A DNA stretch of 64,000 bases, taken from the NCBI RefSeq assembly GCF_900177675.1, contig NZ_FXWM01000001.1, forward strand, positions 2,303,001 through 2,367,000, given 5' to 3'. The notes below the pieces were generated by a model that was not told the origin of the DNA, searched no databases, and saw only the letters and a list, made by a program, of their open reading frames with translations. This document shows, piece by piece, positions 17,538 through 26,817 of this stretch. Both the position numbers and the translations under genes were made by a program. This stretch comes from Bacillus sp. OV166. GTDB taxonomy: Bacteria > Bacillota > Bacilli > Bacillales > Cytobacillaceae. How positions within the stretch are numbered: position 1 is the stretch's first letter; the number at the start of each line of letters is the position of its first letter.

Positions 17538-18755
17538 TCAATTTATCAATAAATTGGCCATTTTTAATGCTTTACCAGTTTTTTTCTTTTCAAGATAATA
17601 ATTAAACAATTCTTTTTTTGAACGTTTAATTAAATAAACAAAACCAAATTTTTCAAACAAAGGTAATGAATGCTCTGACAAGTATTGATGGTATTCCTGT
17701 TCTTTATCTTGAATTAAAAAACTAAATAAGGTAAATAAGTTAATATATAATGGTTCATTTTTCTTTAGAGCTGTTTCTAGTCCTTCTTTTGCCAGTTGTA
17801 ATAATTCATCCTTTGGAAGTAAACCCCCATAAAATGCACTGTTTATAAACCCTTCTAAAGAAAGTAAGTATGGGAATGATTCATTATCTTTTAGACTCAT
17901 TGACTCTTTATAGTATTTATTGGCTGGTTCATAATTTTTTCTTCTATAGTATTCAAAAGCTAAGTTGTGTAATACCCTTGCTTTTCGAGCTGGTGAATGA
18001 CAAAGGTCACAGCTTTTGATTAAGTTTTCAAACCTCAGAATGGTCTCCTTAAAATCTCCATCATCTTTTACTTGAATCACCATAAGCATTTCTGCATCGA
18101 TCACTCTAGGATAGTTATTAATTTCTTTAAAAAATTGGCGCGATTTATCTGCGAAAAAATAAGCCATAACGGGTGATTCAATGGAATGATACGCGACTGC
18201 TAAATGATAGGTATATTCCTTGTTATTGTAATCTGCCTCATTAATTGATTTTAATGCTTGAATTGCTTTCAGATTTTCATGTTTAGCTAAATAATAAACA
18301 CCTAAAATATGTTTAAACAAATTAGCTTCGTAGGATGATAATTTATGTTCTTTCTTTTGGATTTCCACAATGATGTCTGATGCTTCCTCGGTCAAATTAT
18401 GCATTAGTAAATATCTAACCCGAAGTAAATTGTAAAAATAAATATAATCAGAGATTTGTATTAAATCTTCTTGCTCAAGTTCATGATTAATAAGGTCCAT
18501 TTCTTCAAATAATTGCATGACAAGAACATCATGCCAATGATTTAATCGCTTTTTTATATTTTTAAGTTTTATTATTTCATTTTCGATCGTAATTCCTAGC
18601 CGTTCGGATAAAAGAGTGACGATTTCAGGTGCATATTCAGTATGTAATCGTTCTATTTTACTAATATGTGTTCCAGAACAAATCCCTTTTCCTAATTGCT
18701 CTTGAGTCATTTGGTATTTTTCCCGATAAAACTTTATGATTTTCCCCTCATACAT
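17538..18755 (-). CDS. HTH-TPR transcriptional regulator (RRNPP-like)
   Basis: A 405-residue protein with an N-terminal XRE-type helix-turn-helix (residues 4-60; MTQEQLGKGICSGTHISKIE) followed by about 330 residues of helical repeats, with visible TPR signatures such as ARVLHNLAFEYYRRKNYEPANKYYKESM (about 265-292). This is the layout of the PlcR/NprR/Rgg (RRNPP) regulators, which bind short secreted peptides in the TPR groove. It diverges from a large secreted subtilase gene across 444 bases, recalling NprR-protease pairs. No cognate signal-sequence-bearing pheromone gene is visible next to it. The start ATG is preceded on the minus strand by AAGGAGAA. Peptide dependence is inference. Confidence 0.82.
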   Translation of the reverse strand: MYEGKIIKFYREKYQMTQEQLGKGICSGTHISKIERLHTEYAPEIVTLLSERLGITIENEIIKLKNIKKRLNHWHDVLVMQLFEEMDLINHELEQEDLIQISDYIYFYNLLRVRYLLMHNLTEEASDIIVEIQKKEHKLSSYEANLFKHILGVYYLAKHENLKAIQALKSINEADYNNKEYTYHLAVAYHSIESPVMAYFFADKSRQFFKEINNYPRVIDAEMLMVIQVKDDGDFKETILRFENLIKSCDLCHSPARKARVLHNLAFEYYRRKNYEPANKYYKESMSLKDNESFPYLLSLEGFINSAFYGGLLPKDELLQLAKEGLETALKKNEPLYINLFTLFSFLIQDKEQEYHQYLSEHSLPLFEKFGFVYLIKRSKKELFNYYLEKKKTGKALKMANLLIN

Positions 18756-18815
18756 ATTGAAATTCTCCTTTTAGAAAAATTATATTTTGATAGTTTTGAG
18801 TATAGGAAAACCAAG

Positions 18816-18984
18816 ATTCCCCCAAGTACAAAAATGATTTTCTCTATATAATATAAAAAATGTCATTTTCTAGTAATATATCTTGATAAATAATCGTCAA
18901 TTCTTCAAAGTTTTACAATTTTCTACAAGGTATTCTTCAAATCGTATAGTCGAATTAGGACAACTCGTAGAACAATTCCCCCAA
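18816..18984. repeat. short direct repeats in the regulator-protease divergent region
   Basis: ATTCCCCCAA occurs twice, at 18816-18825 and 18975-18984. ATTCTTCAAA-like decamers occur at about 18900-18909 and 18932-18941, 32 bases apart, near three helical turns. The region is otherwise AT-rich. They could be operator sites for the divergent HTH-TPR regulator; this is untested. Confidence 0.4.
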
Positions 18985-19082
18985 TTTACCGTTGAAAAAT
19001 GCTCGAGTACAATAGGAATTAATAGAGTTATCTAATTATTCATACTCTTATTTTACACTATCTTTCTTTAGGGAGGAAAGCG

Positions 19083-19118
19083 ATGCTCATAGGAATATGT
19101 AACCATTTTATTAAGTGA
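19083..19118 (+). CDS. possible 11-residue leader peptide upstream of the protease gene
   Basis: ATG at 19083 follows a very strong AGGGAGGAAAG site at ideal spacing and is read for 11 codons (MLIGICNHFIK) to TGA. It lies 81 bases before the protease start codon. The ribosome binding site is better than many in the window, so translation is plausible. It could be a translated leader or a tiny signal peptide; it lacks a secretion signal. A chance occurrence cannot be excluded. Confidence 0.35.
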   Translation: MLIGICNHFIK

Positions 19119-19199
19119 GCCTGCTAGATTGTTATTTTTAAAAAGTAAAAGTGTTAAAATTTGCAGCTGATATCAAGTTTAAAGAAGGAGCGTTGAATA

Positions 19200-22100
19200 A
19201 TGAAACTTCGAAAGAAACAAAAATTTCTAAATGTTATGGTAACAGGTGTAATAGCATCCAGTTTACTTACATCTTATTTAATGCCTCAGCAAAAAACATA
19301 TGCTATATCAAATTCTGCAGAATCGATATTAAAAGGACTAACTGAAGAACAACGACAGTCTATAAAACGAATAACCCCACAAGAAGGATTCATCATTGAT
19401 CCAAGTTTATTGTCACTTAAAGATAAAACCGCAAATGTCATTGTTGAGTTCAAAACAGCTCCGGTCGAAAATGCCCAGCAGTCAAAATCAAAAGGTACAT
19501 CTAAAAATAAAGCAGAAAAGATAAAAGGGGAACAAGAACATTTTAAACAACGATTAACTGAAATTTTTAAAAAGAAAGAGGAGTTAAACCAAAATAAAAA
19601 AGAAAAGTCAATTAAATATCAAATTAAACAAACTTACCAGAATGTATTTAATGGAATGGCTATGACGATTCCTACAAATGAAATTAATACCTTGCTTGAG
19701 ACTGGTGTAGTAAAAAGGATTTGGAAAGACAATGTCGTTAGGTTACCAATAAATGAATCGACTACTACTAAAGAACCAACACCTGGAAAAGTAATTCCAC
19801 CAGCGCTGCCTCATATAGGAGTTGATCGTTTACATAATGAGGGCTTAAAAGGACAAGGAATAAAAGTTGGGGTACTTGATACAGGGATTGACTATAATCA
19901 CCCTGATTTAAAAGATGTTTATAAAGGCGGATATGATTTTGTCGATAATGACTCCGATCCAATGGAAACAACTAGAGCGAAATGGCTTGCATCTGGTCAA
20001 CCTGAAACGATAGATGGTAGTTCATACTATACAGAACACGGAACTCATGTTGCTGGAACAATCGCATCTAACCCTAAAAATGATGTTGAATATGCAATGA
20101 CAGGTGTAGCTCCGAATGTTGACTTGTATGCCTATCGAGTATTAGGAGAATATGGATCAGGATATGATTCATCGGTTATCGCAGGAATAGAAAGAGCTGT
20201 AGAAGATGGAATGGATGTTATTAATCTATCATTAGGTAATGGTATTAATCATTCCTTAGACGCTACATCTGTAGCCATCAACAATGCCGCATTAAAAGGG
20301 GTCATACCAGTAATAGCCGGAGGAAATGCAGGGCCAAATTCTGGTACGTTAGGTTCACCAGGTGCTTCTCCACTAGCAATCACTGTTGGTGCTAGTGATG
20401 TGCCGACTGATATTCCAACCGTTAAAACAAGTTTGGCAGATATTTCAATTCAAAATACTTTAATGGGGCATGGCCTTGGTATGGATTATCTACCGTTAAT
20501 GGATAAAGAGTATGATGTTGTTGAAGTAGGAATTGGTACAGAAGAGGATTATACTGACAAGGAGATTAATGGAAAAGTGGCATTAATTTCTCGTGGCACG
20601 ATCTCATTTGATGAAAAAATCCGACGAGCTCATGATAAAGGTGCTGTAGCTGTATTGATTTACAATAATGAGGATGGAGAAATTCCATTTTTCTTGGGTG
20701 AAAATCATGGCTATGTCCCAACATATAAAATGTTACAGGCCGACGGAGTAAAACTTTCAGAAAAATTAAAAGCAGATCCTACAGCTAAACTTAAATTAAC
20801 AGACTTACAGTCAAATATGTCTACAGGTGATGTGTTAGCAGATTTTAGTTCACGTGGACCAGTAAATAATAACTTTGATATTAAGCCAGATGTAGTAGCA
20901 CCTGGAGTCTCGACATTCTCAACTGTTCCAGAATATATTAATAGTCCAGAAGATGGTGTCGATTATTCGAGTGGTTATGCTAGTTTAAGCGGAACTTCCA
21001 TGGCAACACCACATGTAGCTGGAGTTGCAGCCTTATTACTACAATCCCATCCAGATTATACAGTTGCCGATGTAAAAGCTGCGCTTATGAATACGGCTGA
21101 TCCATTAAAAGGTCGTACTTACAATGTGAATGAAGTTGGTGCAGGACGTGTAGATGCTTATGAGGCAGTTCACAATACAACGTTATTTGAAGTACAAAAT
21201 AAGACGACTACCTTAGATGAAGAAGGTTTAAAAATAGAAATCGAGGACATCTCAGGATCTCTACCTTTTGGTAGTATTGCACAATCAAATGAGACTCAAA
21301 ATAGAACAACCTCGATTTCTATTAAGAATTTAAGTAGTGAACAAGAAACATATCGTACAAGAGTAGAATTCTTAACCATCGATGGAGTCTCTAAGGAAGC
21401 TGGTAAGAATGGTGTAACGCTTCAATTACCATCTACGATTGAAGTGAATGGAAATGAGAGTAAAAATATTAATGCAGAAATATCAATTCCAGCCGATACA
21501 GAATTTGGTATATATGAGGGATACATTTATATCGAAAATGAGTCGAAAACTGCAGAATATCAAATTCCTTTCCATGTTCGTTATTCTAAACCTGGATTCG
21601 AAAAATTAGAGTTTTTTAAACATGCGATAACGAATGACCTTAGTAACTTTCATCCGTATATCGAGCCGTTTACACCAGTCAGTTTCAAGTTAAATAGTCA
21701 TATGAAAACGATTGATGTAGTGGTTAGCGATCTAGATGGAAAACCAATTGGGTTTTATGGCACATTTAATTTAGAAAATGCGTCAGTTGATACGGATTAC
21801 TTAATATTTTTCGGATTTTCAGGTGAAGTAAAACATTTTACAGGTGATCCGAATAAACCTTTATCACTTGAATATGAACCACTTAAAGAAGGGAAATACA
21901 TTGTTTCTTATATTGGTACAGGGGTAGATGGTAAAACATATAAAATCGATAATGACATGGTGATCGATAATACCGCTCCTACACTTGAATTTGATAAGAA
22001 AACAGGAATCAAAGAGCTCAATAGTTCAGATTTAACAACTGAAAATTATGATGGACAAGATTATACAGCCTATTGGGTGCATGGAAAATTATATGATGAT

Positions 22101-23345
22101 ACGATTGACTATTTAAAAAGTAGAGGTCATGACATCACTCAAGAGGCAAATACCGCGTACGCCTATCAAGATTCATATTGGCCAACAGCTGAATTTTTCC
22201 CAAATGCAAATGGTGAATTTAAATTTGGTGTCTTACCAGAAGAATACGCAAACTATCCAACAAATGTAGCCATCTATACTTATGACTACGCTACTGCAGG
22301 AAATCCGACTTTCCCAGACTTTACTTTTATTAATAAAGGGGATAAATATTCCACAATAAAACCAAATTCAAAAAGTGTAAGTCTAGGATCTGAGTTTGTA
22401 AATACATTTACAGTTCAAAACGCGAAAGATTTAACAAGTGCTTCTGTAACAATCGATGTCCCTAATTTCTATAAAGTTGTAGACGTTAAGCCATCAAAAC
22501 AGCTAGATGAGCTTGCAAAGAAAAATAATTGGACAATTAATGTCGCAAAGCCACAAATTACAGAAAACACTTGGTCTAATCTTTCAGCATTTGCTGTAGA
22601 TATTTCAGATAAAAAGACAAAATTACCAGTTTCAATTAATGATGATATTGATTTATTGGATATCACACTAAAAGTAGTCGATGACCATAATTACATGGTA
22701 GAAGGTGCATTTTATTATCAAGAATCTTCCTATCAAACAAGTTCTGGTAGTAAGTCTTCATTACCAACTTTTGCTGAAAGGTTTAAATTCATTTCACAGC
22801 ACTCATGGTTCGAAGGGTACTATCATGGTGAAGCAGTTAATTTAGATAATTATGATTTAGATTATTCAAAGATTGGAACAAAAGCTTATCTAGTTGATAA
22901 AAAAGGTAAAAAGTACCCTGCTGATATTTCAGAAAATGGTTATATGACAATAACGGATATTCCCGCCACGAAGGATGAATATACATTAATTGTCGATATT
23001 CCTGGGCATTTCCAATACAGCAAAAAAGTAATTTTAAGCAGGACAATCGATGGAATAGTTCAAGGTATTTTTTATAATGTCTATACGGATACGGCTGCTG
23101 CTGGAGATGTAAACGGAGATCATGTAATCGACATTTATGACGCAAAGCTTGTTGCAAATAATGCTGGAATTTCCGGGGATAGATTGAAGGAAGACCTTAA
23201 CAAAGATGGAGTCGTTGACATTATTGACTTTAATTATGTCGAAAAGAACTTCATGTCCATCAATCCATACTTCCCTACATCCAATAAACCAGTTGAAAAA
23301 ACTAAGAATCTAACATTAGAAGAATTGAAAAAAAGTTTTAATTAA
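19200..23345 (+). CDS. secreted S8 subtilisin-like protease with dockerin-like C-terminus
   Basis: A 1381-residue preproprotein. Residues 1-35 form a signal peptide (KLRKKQ, hydrophobic core, AxA-type end at TYA), followed by an I9-like propeptide (to about 190). The catalytic triad is D227 (VLDTGIDYNHPDL), H283 (HGTHVAGT) and S600 (GTSMATPHVAG), and a PA domain is inserted at about 430-530. The next ~600 residues are beta-rich, Fn3-like modules of the Vpr/C5a-peptidase type. Residues about 1301-1355 hold two calcium-loop repeats (GDVNGDHVIDIYD and DLNKDGVVDIIDF), a dockerin type I pattern. AAGGAG precedes the ATG. It diverges from the HTH-TPR regulator. It is probably an extracellular protein-degrading enzyme. 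Confidence 0.92.
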   Translation: MKLRKKQKFLNVMVTGVIASSLLTSYLMPQQKTYAISNSAESILKGLTEEQRQSIKRITPQEGFIIDPSLLSLKDKTANVIVEFKTAPVENAQQSKSKGTSKNKAEKIKGEQEHFKQRLTEIFKKKEELNQNKKEKSIKYQIKQTYQNVFNGMAMTIPTNEINTLLETGVVKRIWKDNVVRLPINESTTTKEPTPGKVIPPALPHIGVDRLHNEGLKGQGIKVGVLDTGIDYNHPDLKDVYKGGYDFVDNDSDPMETTRAKWLASGQPETIDGSSYYTEHGTHVAGTIASNPKNDVEYAMTGVAPNVDLYAYRVLGEYGSGYDSSVIAGIERAVEDGMDVINLSLGNGINHSLDATSVAINNAALKGVIPVIAGGNAGPNSGTLGSPGASPLAITVGASDVPTDIPTVKTSLADISIQNTLMGHGLGMDYLPLMDKEYDVVEVGIGTEEDYTDKEINGKVALISRGTISFDEKIRRAHDKGAVAVLIYNNEDGEIPFFLGENHGYVPTYKMLQADGVKLSEKLKADPTAKLKLTDLQSNMSTGDVLADFSSRGPVNNNFDIKPDVVAPGVSTFSTVPEYINSPEDGVDYSSGYASLSGTSMATPHVAGVAALLLQSHPDYTVADVKAALMNTADPLKGRTYNVNEVGAGRVDAYEAVHNTTLFEVQNKTTTLDEEGLKIEIEDISGSLPFGSIAQSNETQNRTTSISIKNLSSEQETYRTRVEFLTIDGVSKEAGKNGVTLQLPSTIEVNGNESKNINAEISIPADTEFGIYEGYIYIENESKTAEYQIPFHVRYSKPGFEKLEFFKHAITNDLSNFHPYIEPFTPVSFKLNSHMKTIDVVVSDLDGKPIGFYGTFNLENASVDTDYLIFFGFSGEVKHFTGDPNKPLSLEYEPLKEGKYIVSYIGTGVDGKTYKIDNDMVIDNTAPTLEFDKKTGIKELNSSDLTTENYDGQDYTAYWVHGKLYDDTIDYLKSRGHDITQEANTAYAYQDSYWPTAEFFPNANGEFKFGVLPEEYANYPTNVAIYTYDYATAGNPTFPDFTFINKGDKYSTIKPNSKSVSLGSEFVNTFTVQNAKDLTSASVTIDVPNFYKVVDVKPSKQLDELAKKNNWTINVAKPQITENTWSNLSAFAVDISDKKTKLPVSINDDIDLLDITLKVVDDHNYMVEGAFYYQESSYQTSSGSKSSLPTFAERFKFISQHSWFEGYYHGEAVNLDNYDLDYSKIGTKAYLVDKKGKKYPADISENGYMTITDIPATKDEYTLIVDIPGHFQYSKKVILSRTIDGIVQGIFYNVYTDTAAAGDVNGDHVIDIYDAKLVANNAGISGDRLKEDLNKDGVVDIIDFNYVEKNFMSINPYFPTSNKPVEKTKNLTLEELKKSFN

Positions 23346-23452
23346 AAGGCAGGAAATCATAAAACAATGCTTCGGTTGGAAGAATGATACGGTTAAACGA
23401 TTAAAAGAAGTAGAGAATAAAAGAATTGTAGATAGTTATCAACTTTGATCCC

Positions 23453-23490
23453 AAAACCGCACGGTGATTCATCCACTCGTGCGGTTTTTT
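23453..23490 (+). terminator. intrinsic terminator after the protease gene
   Basis: AAAACCGCACG (23453-23463) pairs with CGTGCGGTTTT (23478-23488) and the T-tract runs to 23490. Confidence 0.88.
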
Positions 23491-23679
23491 CGTTGTTTGG
23501 CTTTTCTTCGGCAACATTTACATAGATATTAATTAGAAAATTCGAATGTCTGGACATCTCTTTTAATAAAGTAAAAGTAAACGGGCGAAAAAAGGCTTTT
23601 TAGCCGGAAAACAACCGGCAAGTTTCATATTACGTAAAGTAAAAAAATATGTGCTTTTTAAATAAAAGGGAGGGGTAAA

Positions 23680-24507
23680 ATGCTGCATATTGTAGCCTGT
23701 ATCAAGCAAGTACCTGACACCAAAATTATCAAGATGAATCCAAAGACAAACACGATGGACCGGAGGACGGCGCCTGCGATATTGAACCCGTATGATGCCC
23801 ATGCTGTTGAAGAGGCGGTTCGTCTAAAGAATAGGTATGGGGGAATCGTATCTGTTGTTACAATGGGGCCGCCTCCAGCGGTTACCGCAATTAAAAAGTG
23901 TATTGAAATAGGCGCCGATGAGGGCTATTTAATCACGGACCGCCGGTTTGCGGGTGCGGATACATTGGCAACGAGCTATGCCGTGACAAAGGCGATTGAA
24001 AAAATAGGAAAACAACAGCCCGTAGATTTGATCATTTGCGGAAAAATGTCCATTGATGGTGATACCGGGCAAGTCGGACCAGGAATTGCACGAAGGCTCG
24101 ATATTCCACCGCTGACTTCTGTGAACAAAGTAGTGGAAATTAATCAAGAAGATGGATATGCCATTGTCCATCGCAAGTTGGAGGATGGATATGAAGTCGT
24201 CCGATCCACATTGCCGTGTTTGTTTTCCGTTGAAAAAACAATCAATGAAGTGCCGTATTCTCCGTTTCCAAACATGATAAAAGCTGCCAGATATAAACCT
24301 CATATCTGGTCTGTTGATGACCTGGAAGAGGTTGATGTGAAGCAGCTTGGTTTGAAGGGATCTCCAACGATTGTCTCCAAAGTTTGGGCTCCACAAAAGC
24401 CGGCAGGGGGAACGTTCCTTGAAGGCAACCCAATGGCACAAGTAGAGCAGTTGGTCTCTGTCATGCTTGAAAAGAAAGAATTGTTTGAATCAAAGGAGGA
24501 AATGTAA
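23680..24507 (+). CDS. etfB: electron transfer flavoprotein beta subunit (FixA/EtfB)
   Basis: A 275-residue ETF beta protein: IVACIKQVPDT at the N-terminus, the NPYDAHAVEEAVRLK motif, and DLIICGKMSIDGDTGQVGPGIA, the AMP/FAD-binding segment. With the alpha subunit it carries electrons from acyl-CoA or other flavin dehydrogenases to a quinone oxidoreductase or partner. GGGAGGGG lies before the ATG. At 275 residues it is about 20 longer than typical housekeeping EtfB, more like FixA-type proteins. The alpha gene starts immediately after the stop. No fixC or fixX follows and no acyl-CoA dehydrogenase is adjacent, so the donor is unknown. Confidence 0.92.
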   Translation: MLHIVACIKQVPDTKIIKMNPKTNTMDRRTAPAILNPYDAHAVEEAVRLKNRYGGIVSVVTMGPPPAVTAIKKCIEIGADEGYLITDRRFAGADTLATSYAVTKAIEKIGKQQPVDLIICGKMSIDGDTGQVGPGIARRLDIPPLTSVNKVVEINQEDGYAIVHRKLEDGYEVVRSTLPCLFSVEKTINEVPYSPFPNMIKAARYKPHIWSVDDLEEVDVKQLGLKGSPTIVSKVWAPQKPAGGTFLEGNPMAQVEQLVSVMLEKKELFESKEEM

Positions 24508-25542
24508 TTGGATTTCCAAGATTATAAAGGTGTTTGGGTGTTCATTGAACAAAAAGATGGAGTTGTTGCTTCCGTATCCCTTGAACTATTGGGGGCCGGC
24601 AGAAAGTTGGCAGACAAACGGGGAGTGGAATTGGCCGGTATTCTAATTGGGGAAAATGTTAAACATTTAACGAAGACCGTTTTTGAATACGGAGCAGATA
24701 CAGTGTATGTATATGATCAGCCCATCTTTAAGCATTACAGGACCGAGTCCTTCATGAAGGCGCTGCTGGAATGTACTGAAAAATATAAACCAGAAATTAT
24801 CCTCTACGGGGCCACCTCAACAGGAAAAGACCTGGCAAGTGCGGTAGCCACCGATATGCCGACAGGTTTAACGGCGGACACGACGGAGTTGGATGTTGAA
24901 GAGGAAACCGGGCTACTATTAGCGAGCAGGCCGGCTTTTGGCGGAAATATTATGGCGACCATTTTATGTAAAAAATATCGGCCCCAAATGGCGACAGTAC
25001 GCGCCAAAGTCATGAAGGCGCTGACCCCAGAGTCCGGGAGAACAGGCAAGATGATTGAAGAAACAATATCCCTAAAGGAAGAAGATATTCGGACAAAAGT
25101 CTTGGAAATTGTAAAGGAAACGGTAAAGAAAGTAAGAATCGACGAGGCGGACATCATTGTAGCAGGAGGAAAAGGTTTAGGGAGCTTCGAGGGATTTCAA
25201 TTAATACACCACTTGGCGGAAACTCTTGGAGGAGCGGTTGGTGCCAGCAGGGATGTGGTGGAAGCGGGTTGGATCGATCACGCTCATCAAGTAGGACAAA
25301 CCGGTGTGACGGTAACACCAAAAATTTATTTTGCAATTGGAATTTCCGGTGCGATTCAACATATTGTGGGAATGAAAAATTCCGGTTTAATTATTGCTAT
25401 TAATAAGGACAAAGAGGCGCCAATTTTTCAGACCTGTCATTATGGAATTGTTGGCGATGCATTTGAAATCGTTCCTATTCTAATCGAACAGTTTAAAAAG
25501 GCTTTATCCAGAGAAAAGGTAGGCAATACCAGCGAAGGTTGA
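24508..25542 (+). CDS. etfA: electron transfer flavoprotein alpha subunit (FixB/EtfA)
   Basis: A 344-residue ETF alpha protein. The N-terminal domain is followed by the C-terminal FAD domain with VAGGKGLGSFEGF, VGASRDVVEAGW, GQTGVTVTPKIYFAIGISGAIQH and INKDKEAPIFQ, all FAD contacts. The start is TTG at 24508 directly after the etfB stop, with AAAGGAGG inside the end of etfB at good spacing, so the two subunits are co-translated. A strong terminator follows about 100 bases after the stop. It works with EtfB as a soluble heterodimer. Whether it is a bifurcating or a conventional ETF cannot be judged. Confidence 0.92.
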   Translation: MDFQDYKGVWVFIEQKDGVVASVSLELLGAGRKLADKRGVELAGILIGENVKHLTKTVFEYGADTVYVYDQPIFKHYRTESFMKALLECTEKYKPEIILYGATSTGKDLASAVATDMPTGLTADTTELDVEEETGLLLASRPAFGGNIMATILCKKYRPQMATVRAKVMKALTPESGRTGKMIEETISLKEEDIRTKVLEIVKETVKKVRIDEADIIVAGGKGLGSFEGFQLIHHLAETLGGAVGASRDVVEAGWIDHAHQVGQTGVTVTPKIYFAIGISGAIQHIVGMKNSGLIIAINKDKEAPIFQTCHYGIVGDAFEIVPILIEQFKKALSREKVGNTSEG

Positions 25543-25645
25543 TGTAATAATACCGGGACGAGAAACATAAAATAGAAATTCTCAAAATGGTCGGAGTCTA
25601 AAGTTCCCACAATGAATTATTTGTTACTCACGATAACTCTATAAT

Positions 25646-25682
25646 AAAGCCTCATGGTGAATTTTCACCCATGAGGCTTTTT
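25646..25682 (+). terminator. intrinsic terminator after etfA
   Basis: AAAGCCTCATGG pairs with CCATGAGGCTTT with a one-base bulge in the upper stem, followed by TTTTT. The rest of the 418-base gap to the next gene is AT-rich with no other recognised element. Confidence 0.88.
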
Positions 25683-25960
25683 CCTATATATACCTATAAT
25701 TGAAGCTTAATGAAATCTGAAATAGATGGATAAATACAATCGCTAATTGGAAAGATAAATTAATTAAAAGGGGATATTTTATGATAATAACAGCCTTTTG
25801 CCATCTTTTCTTTAATTCCATTCTTTCATATCTAATTAAGTGCTGACAAAAAATAATTAACGATATTTGGATGTTTACATTTCATTTTAGCTGTTGTTTT
25901 ATACTATAGTTGAGTTCAAATACAAGATGGTTAAACAATATCAGTAAACAGGAGATTTAA

Positions 25961-26665
25961 ATGGAAGATACACTTATACCTATTCTGAGAACAGCTGTCA
26001 GCTTTATGCTTTTAATACTTGTTACTCTGGTTATTGGAAAGCATATTAACTCTCATAAAAACCACTATAGCTTTGCCTTATCCATTACGATTGGTTCCTT
26101 TATAGCTAACATGGGGTTTGATACGAATTTAAAGTTCAAAGAAATGCTAATTTCATTTCTCGTATTAGTTTTAATGTTTTATTTGTTCATGGTGTTATCT
26201 TCTAGGAGTCGAAGTTTTAGAAAATGGTTATCTGGTAGACCAACCCTGCTAATAGAAAAAGGAAAATTACTAGACGAAAATATGAAAAAGGTAAAGTTCT
26301 CGATTGACGACCTTAATCAGCTTTTGAGGGAAAAGGATATCTTTAATATATTTGAAGTGGAATACGCATTACTAGAGGTGAACGGGGAATTATCCATTCT
26401 TAAAAAGATACCGTTTCAAAATGTAATAAAAAAAGATTTAAATTTGCCCAATTCATCAGAGTCGCTGCCAGTTGAACTAATTATGGACGGGAAAATCATC
26501 GAAAAGAACGCTGTCGGCATCTATAACCGTGAGTGGATTGAAGCTGAATTCAAAAGAAGAAATTTACGAATAGAAGAAATTTATTATGCTGTAGTCAATA
26601 GCGGTGGTTACCTTTTTGTAGACAAATATGAAGATAAATTAACTTCACCTACAGATGTTGAATAA
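25961..26665 (+). CDS. DUF421 (YetF-like) membrane protein
   Basis: A 234-residue protein with three N-terminal transmembrane helices (about 8-26, 36-54, 64-82). The cytoplasmic domain after SRSFRKWLSGRPTLLIEKGKLLDENMKK is the DUF421/YetF signature, followed by LNQLLREKDIFNIFEVEYALLEVNGELS. Paralogs in spore formers (YetF, YdfS, YrbG and others) are linked to sporulation or the spore envelope, but their function is not established. It is monocistronic with AGGAG before the ATG and a terminator after it. Length and architecture match the family. Confidence 0.85.
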   Translation: MEDTLIPILRTAVSFMLLILVTLVIGKHINSHKNHYSFALSITIGSFIANMGFDTNLKFKEMLISFLVLVLMFYLFMVLSSRSRSFRKWLSGRPTLLIEKGKLLDENMKKVKFSIDDLNQLLREKDIFNIFEVEYALLEVNGELSILKKIPFQNVIKKDLNLPNSSESLPVELIMDGKIIEKNAVGIYNREWIEAEFKRRNLRIEEIYYAVVNSGGYLFVDKYEDKLTSPTDVE

Positions 26666-26714
26666 TTTGGAAAGGCTAATTGAAAATAGGAAGGAAACAA
26701 TTCGGTTTATACGA

Positions 26715-26754
26715 ACAAAAAATCCCCGGAATTTGTCAAAAGGGGATTTTTTGT
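26715..26754. terminator. bidirectional terminator hairpin
   Basis: ACAAAAAATCCCC (26715-26727) pairs with GGGGATTTTTTGT (26742-26754), serving the DUF421 gene and the convergent tetR gene. Confidence 0.85.
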
Positions 26755-26817
26755 TTGCAAAGGAAAAGCACAGTAGTTAACAACTACCAAAAAGGTCCAA
26801 CTGGTATAATCGCTTCT

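Noticed and set aside
19151..19345. 64-residue open frame overlapping the protease start
   Set aside because: It is out of frame with the protease signal peptide, has no ribosome binding site and is a shadow of the true gene.
23929..24441. 170-residue minus-strand open frame inside etfB
   Set aside because: It is fully antisense to a convincing gene, with no ribosome binding site or family signature.
23680..25542. fixAB of a nitrogen fixation system
   Set aside because: FixA/FixB similarity is shared by all ETF proteins, and there is no fixC, fixX or nif gene nearby.
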